A stretch of 15,193 nt of DNA from positions 1-15,193 of the forward strand of contig DBWM01000030.1 of the NCBI GenBank assembly GCA_002309015.1, given 5' to 3'. Origin of the DNA: Myxococcales bacterium UBA1238 (lineage in GTDB: Bacteria; Myxococcota_A; Bradymonadia; UBA7976; UBA1532). A program made the translations under genes and the position numbers. The notes beneath the pieces are model-generated. The model saw nothing but the letters and a program-made list of their open reading frames with translations. It had not been told where the DNA came from and ran no database searches. Positions 14,131-15,193 of this stretch are shown one piece after another. The stretch's first letter is position 1. Each line of letters opens with the position of its first letter.

Positions 14131-15035
14131 TCGAAACCGAACGCCTGATCCTGCGCCGCTGGCTCGAAAGCGACGCCGAAGATCTCTACCGCTACGCCTC
14201 TAACCAAAACGTCGGTCCCATCGCCGGCTGGCCCGCGCACCGCTCGCTCGAAGAGAGCCGAGACGTCATCCAAAACGTGCTCTGCGGCCCCGAAGCCTAC
14301 GCGATTTGCCAAAAAGCCGACGGTCGGGCCATCGGCGCAGTGGAGCTCAAGCTGCACGGCCATGCCGAGCTCACCCAAAACGACGACGAATGCGAAATCG
14401 GCCATTGGCTCGGCGAACCCTTTTGGGGCCAGGGGATCATGCCCGAAGCCGACAAGGCGCTGATCCGCCGCGCGTTCGAAGAACTCGGCATGCAAAAAAT
14501 CTGGTACGGCTATTACGACGGCAACCAAAAATCGAAGCGCGTGCAGGAGAAGCTGGGCTTCGTTTACCAATGGACGACGGATCAGGTCGATGTGCCGCTG
14601 ATGCACGAAAAGCGCATCGGCCATGTGAGCCTGATGACCCGCGATCGCTATCTTTGGACGAAGCTTTACGACGCGGCCCGGACGGTTTGGCGCGAGCGGC
14701 GCATCTCGGACTACGTCACCTGCGGCGAAGTGGCGGCGGCGATCCTCTCAGACTCGGGCCGAATCTACACCGGCGTCTGCATCGACAGCGCCTGCACCCT
14801 GGGGATTTGCGCGGAGCGGAACGCGATCTTCAACATGCTGACCAACGGTGAACATCAGATCGAAAAGGTTTTGGCCATCTTACCCGACGGCTCGAGCGGT
14901 GCCCCCTGCGGCGCCTGCCGCGAACTGATGGTGCAACTGATGCCGCAAACCTACCGGCAGGTGGAAATCATGCTCGACTACCCCCAAAACCGCGTCCTCA
15001 CCCTCGGCGAACTCACGCCGGAATGGTGGATCTAA
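14127..15035 (+). CDS. GNAT acetyltransferase-cytidine deaminase fusion
   Basis: A 302-residue two-domain protein. Residues 1 to about 172 are a RimJ/RimL-type GNAT N-acetyltransferase: the start MIETERLILRRW, IGHWLGEPFWGQGIMPEA (about 91-107, the acetyl-CoA pyrophosphate loop region) and GNQKSKRVQEKLGF near 132-145. Residues about 178-302 are a cytidine-deaminase-type domain with CAERNAI (zinc ligand Cys 228, proton shuttle Glu 230) and APCGACREL (Cys 261 and Cys 264), so the zinc site is complete. GNAT domains acetylate a protein N-terminus or small molecule; the deaminase would act on cytidine or a similar base. Start ATG 14127 overlaps the rsmG stop and has AAGGAA upstream. The fused frame runs without any break across the junction. 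It is last in the operon. The substrate link between the two halves is unknown. Confidence 0.88.
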   Translation: MIETERLILRRWLESDAEDLYRYASNQNVGPIAGWPAHRSLEESRDVIQNVLCGPEAYAICQKADGRAIGAVELKLHGHAELTQNDDECEIGHWLGEPFWGQGIMPEADKALIRRAFEELGMQKIWYGYYDGNQKSKRVQEKLGFVYQWTTDQVDVPLMHEKRIGHVSLMTRDRYLWTKLYDAARTVWRERRISDYVTCGEVAAAILSDSGRIYTGVCIDSACTLGICAERNAIFNMLTNGEHQIEKVLAILPDGSSGAPCGACRELMVQLMPQTYRQVEIMLDYPQNRVLTLGELTPEWWI

Positions 15036-15155
15036 GGGGGGCATCAGGGTACATCACGGGATCGTTCCTCCCCCAAGCCTCCATAAAAACCGCTTGCCTT
15101 CCGTTCAGCCTCACCACATACTGCGCCCAGAACTCAACCCCACCGGGAGGTGCAG

Positions 15156-15193
15156 ATGCGCGATAAAGACGCCGCAACCAAAGCCTACATGCA
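15156..15193 (+). CDS. start of an Rpn-family nuclease, partial
   Basis: ATG 15156 follows GGGAGG with a good spacer and reads MRDKDAATKAYM before the window ends. This matches the usual opening of Rpn-family nucleases of the type whose remnant lies at 4685-3803 (family pattern M-x-x-K-D-x-x-T-K-x-Y-M). Only 12 codons are visible, so the family call rests on this short match and on the presence of a relative nearby. Confidence 0.5.
   Translation, partial: MRDKDAATKAYM

Noticed and set aside
13321..14624. Two long minus-strand frames opposite rsmG and the GNAT-deaminase gene
   Set aside because: They are shadows in high-GC coding DNA; the plus-strand genes have clear motifs and overlaps.
15036..15080. 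Intrinsic terminator after the GNAT-deaminase gene
   Set aside because: A GGGGGG and a CCTCCCCC could pair, but the loop is long and no T-run follows.

Overview
The window reads as an oriC-proximal stretch of a bacterial chromosome. It carries nine copies of the near-universal ParB-binding site parS (core GTTTCACGTGAAAC) and an rsmG (gidB) homologue, a gene often found beside parAB near the origin. Three predicted lipoproteins and a periplasmic-type Sel1 protein suggest a diderm (Gram-negative-type) host. The Cys-rich lipoprotein, the ankyrin protein and the Rpn-type nucleases would fit Myxococcota/Bdellovibrionota-like or similar accessory-rich genomes, but I cannot fix the taxon from sequence alone.

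Layout. 1-1754: a degenerate 13-bp tandem repeat, then an AT-rich, apparently decayed tract with small minus-strand ORFs. 1755-2423 (-): an intact exported Sel1-like protein. 2663-3584 (+): a broken Cys-rich lipoprotein gene whose 3' end is overwritten by an antisense copy of an Rpn-nuclease tail. 3803-4685 (-): an Rpn-family nuclease pseudogene whose 3' end is duplicated (3522-3768 and 3850-4090). 4713-6286 (-): an exported ankyrin-repeat gene broken by two frameshifts. 6309-6467: three parS sites. 6553-7497 (+): an Mrr-type restriction enzyme. 7507-10607: an MmeI-like single-chain restriction-modification gene framed by 58-bp direct repeats, each holding a parS pair. 10596-11300 (-): a helical DUF6261-like protein. 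11391-11587: a 41-bp tandem hairpin repeat. 11713-12672 (+): two consecutive small lipoprotein genes, one with an in-frame TGA and one with a frameshift. 12608-12648: a parS pair. 12719-15035 (+): a tightly overlapping three-gene operon (inositol monophosphatase family, RsmG, GNAT-cytidine deaminase fusion). 15156-end (+): the first codons of a second Rpn-family gene.

How it fits together. The right-hand operon looks like housekeeping chromosome (high GC, ATGA overlaps, clear ribosome sites). To its left is an accessory zone of defence genes, nuclease remnants and fast-decaying surface or lipoprotein genes, with parS clusters at its gene borders. The clearest event is the MmeI-like gene. Deleting one 58-bp repeat and the 3-kb unit between the repeats restores a simple mrr / parS pair / DUF6261 locus, so this gene was probably gained as a discrete cassette at a parS pair. 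Many genes here carry single-base frameshifts or in-frame TGA codons while neighbours are intact. I read this as real decay, but indel errors in the assembly cannot be excluded.
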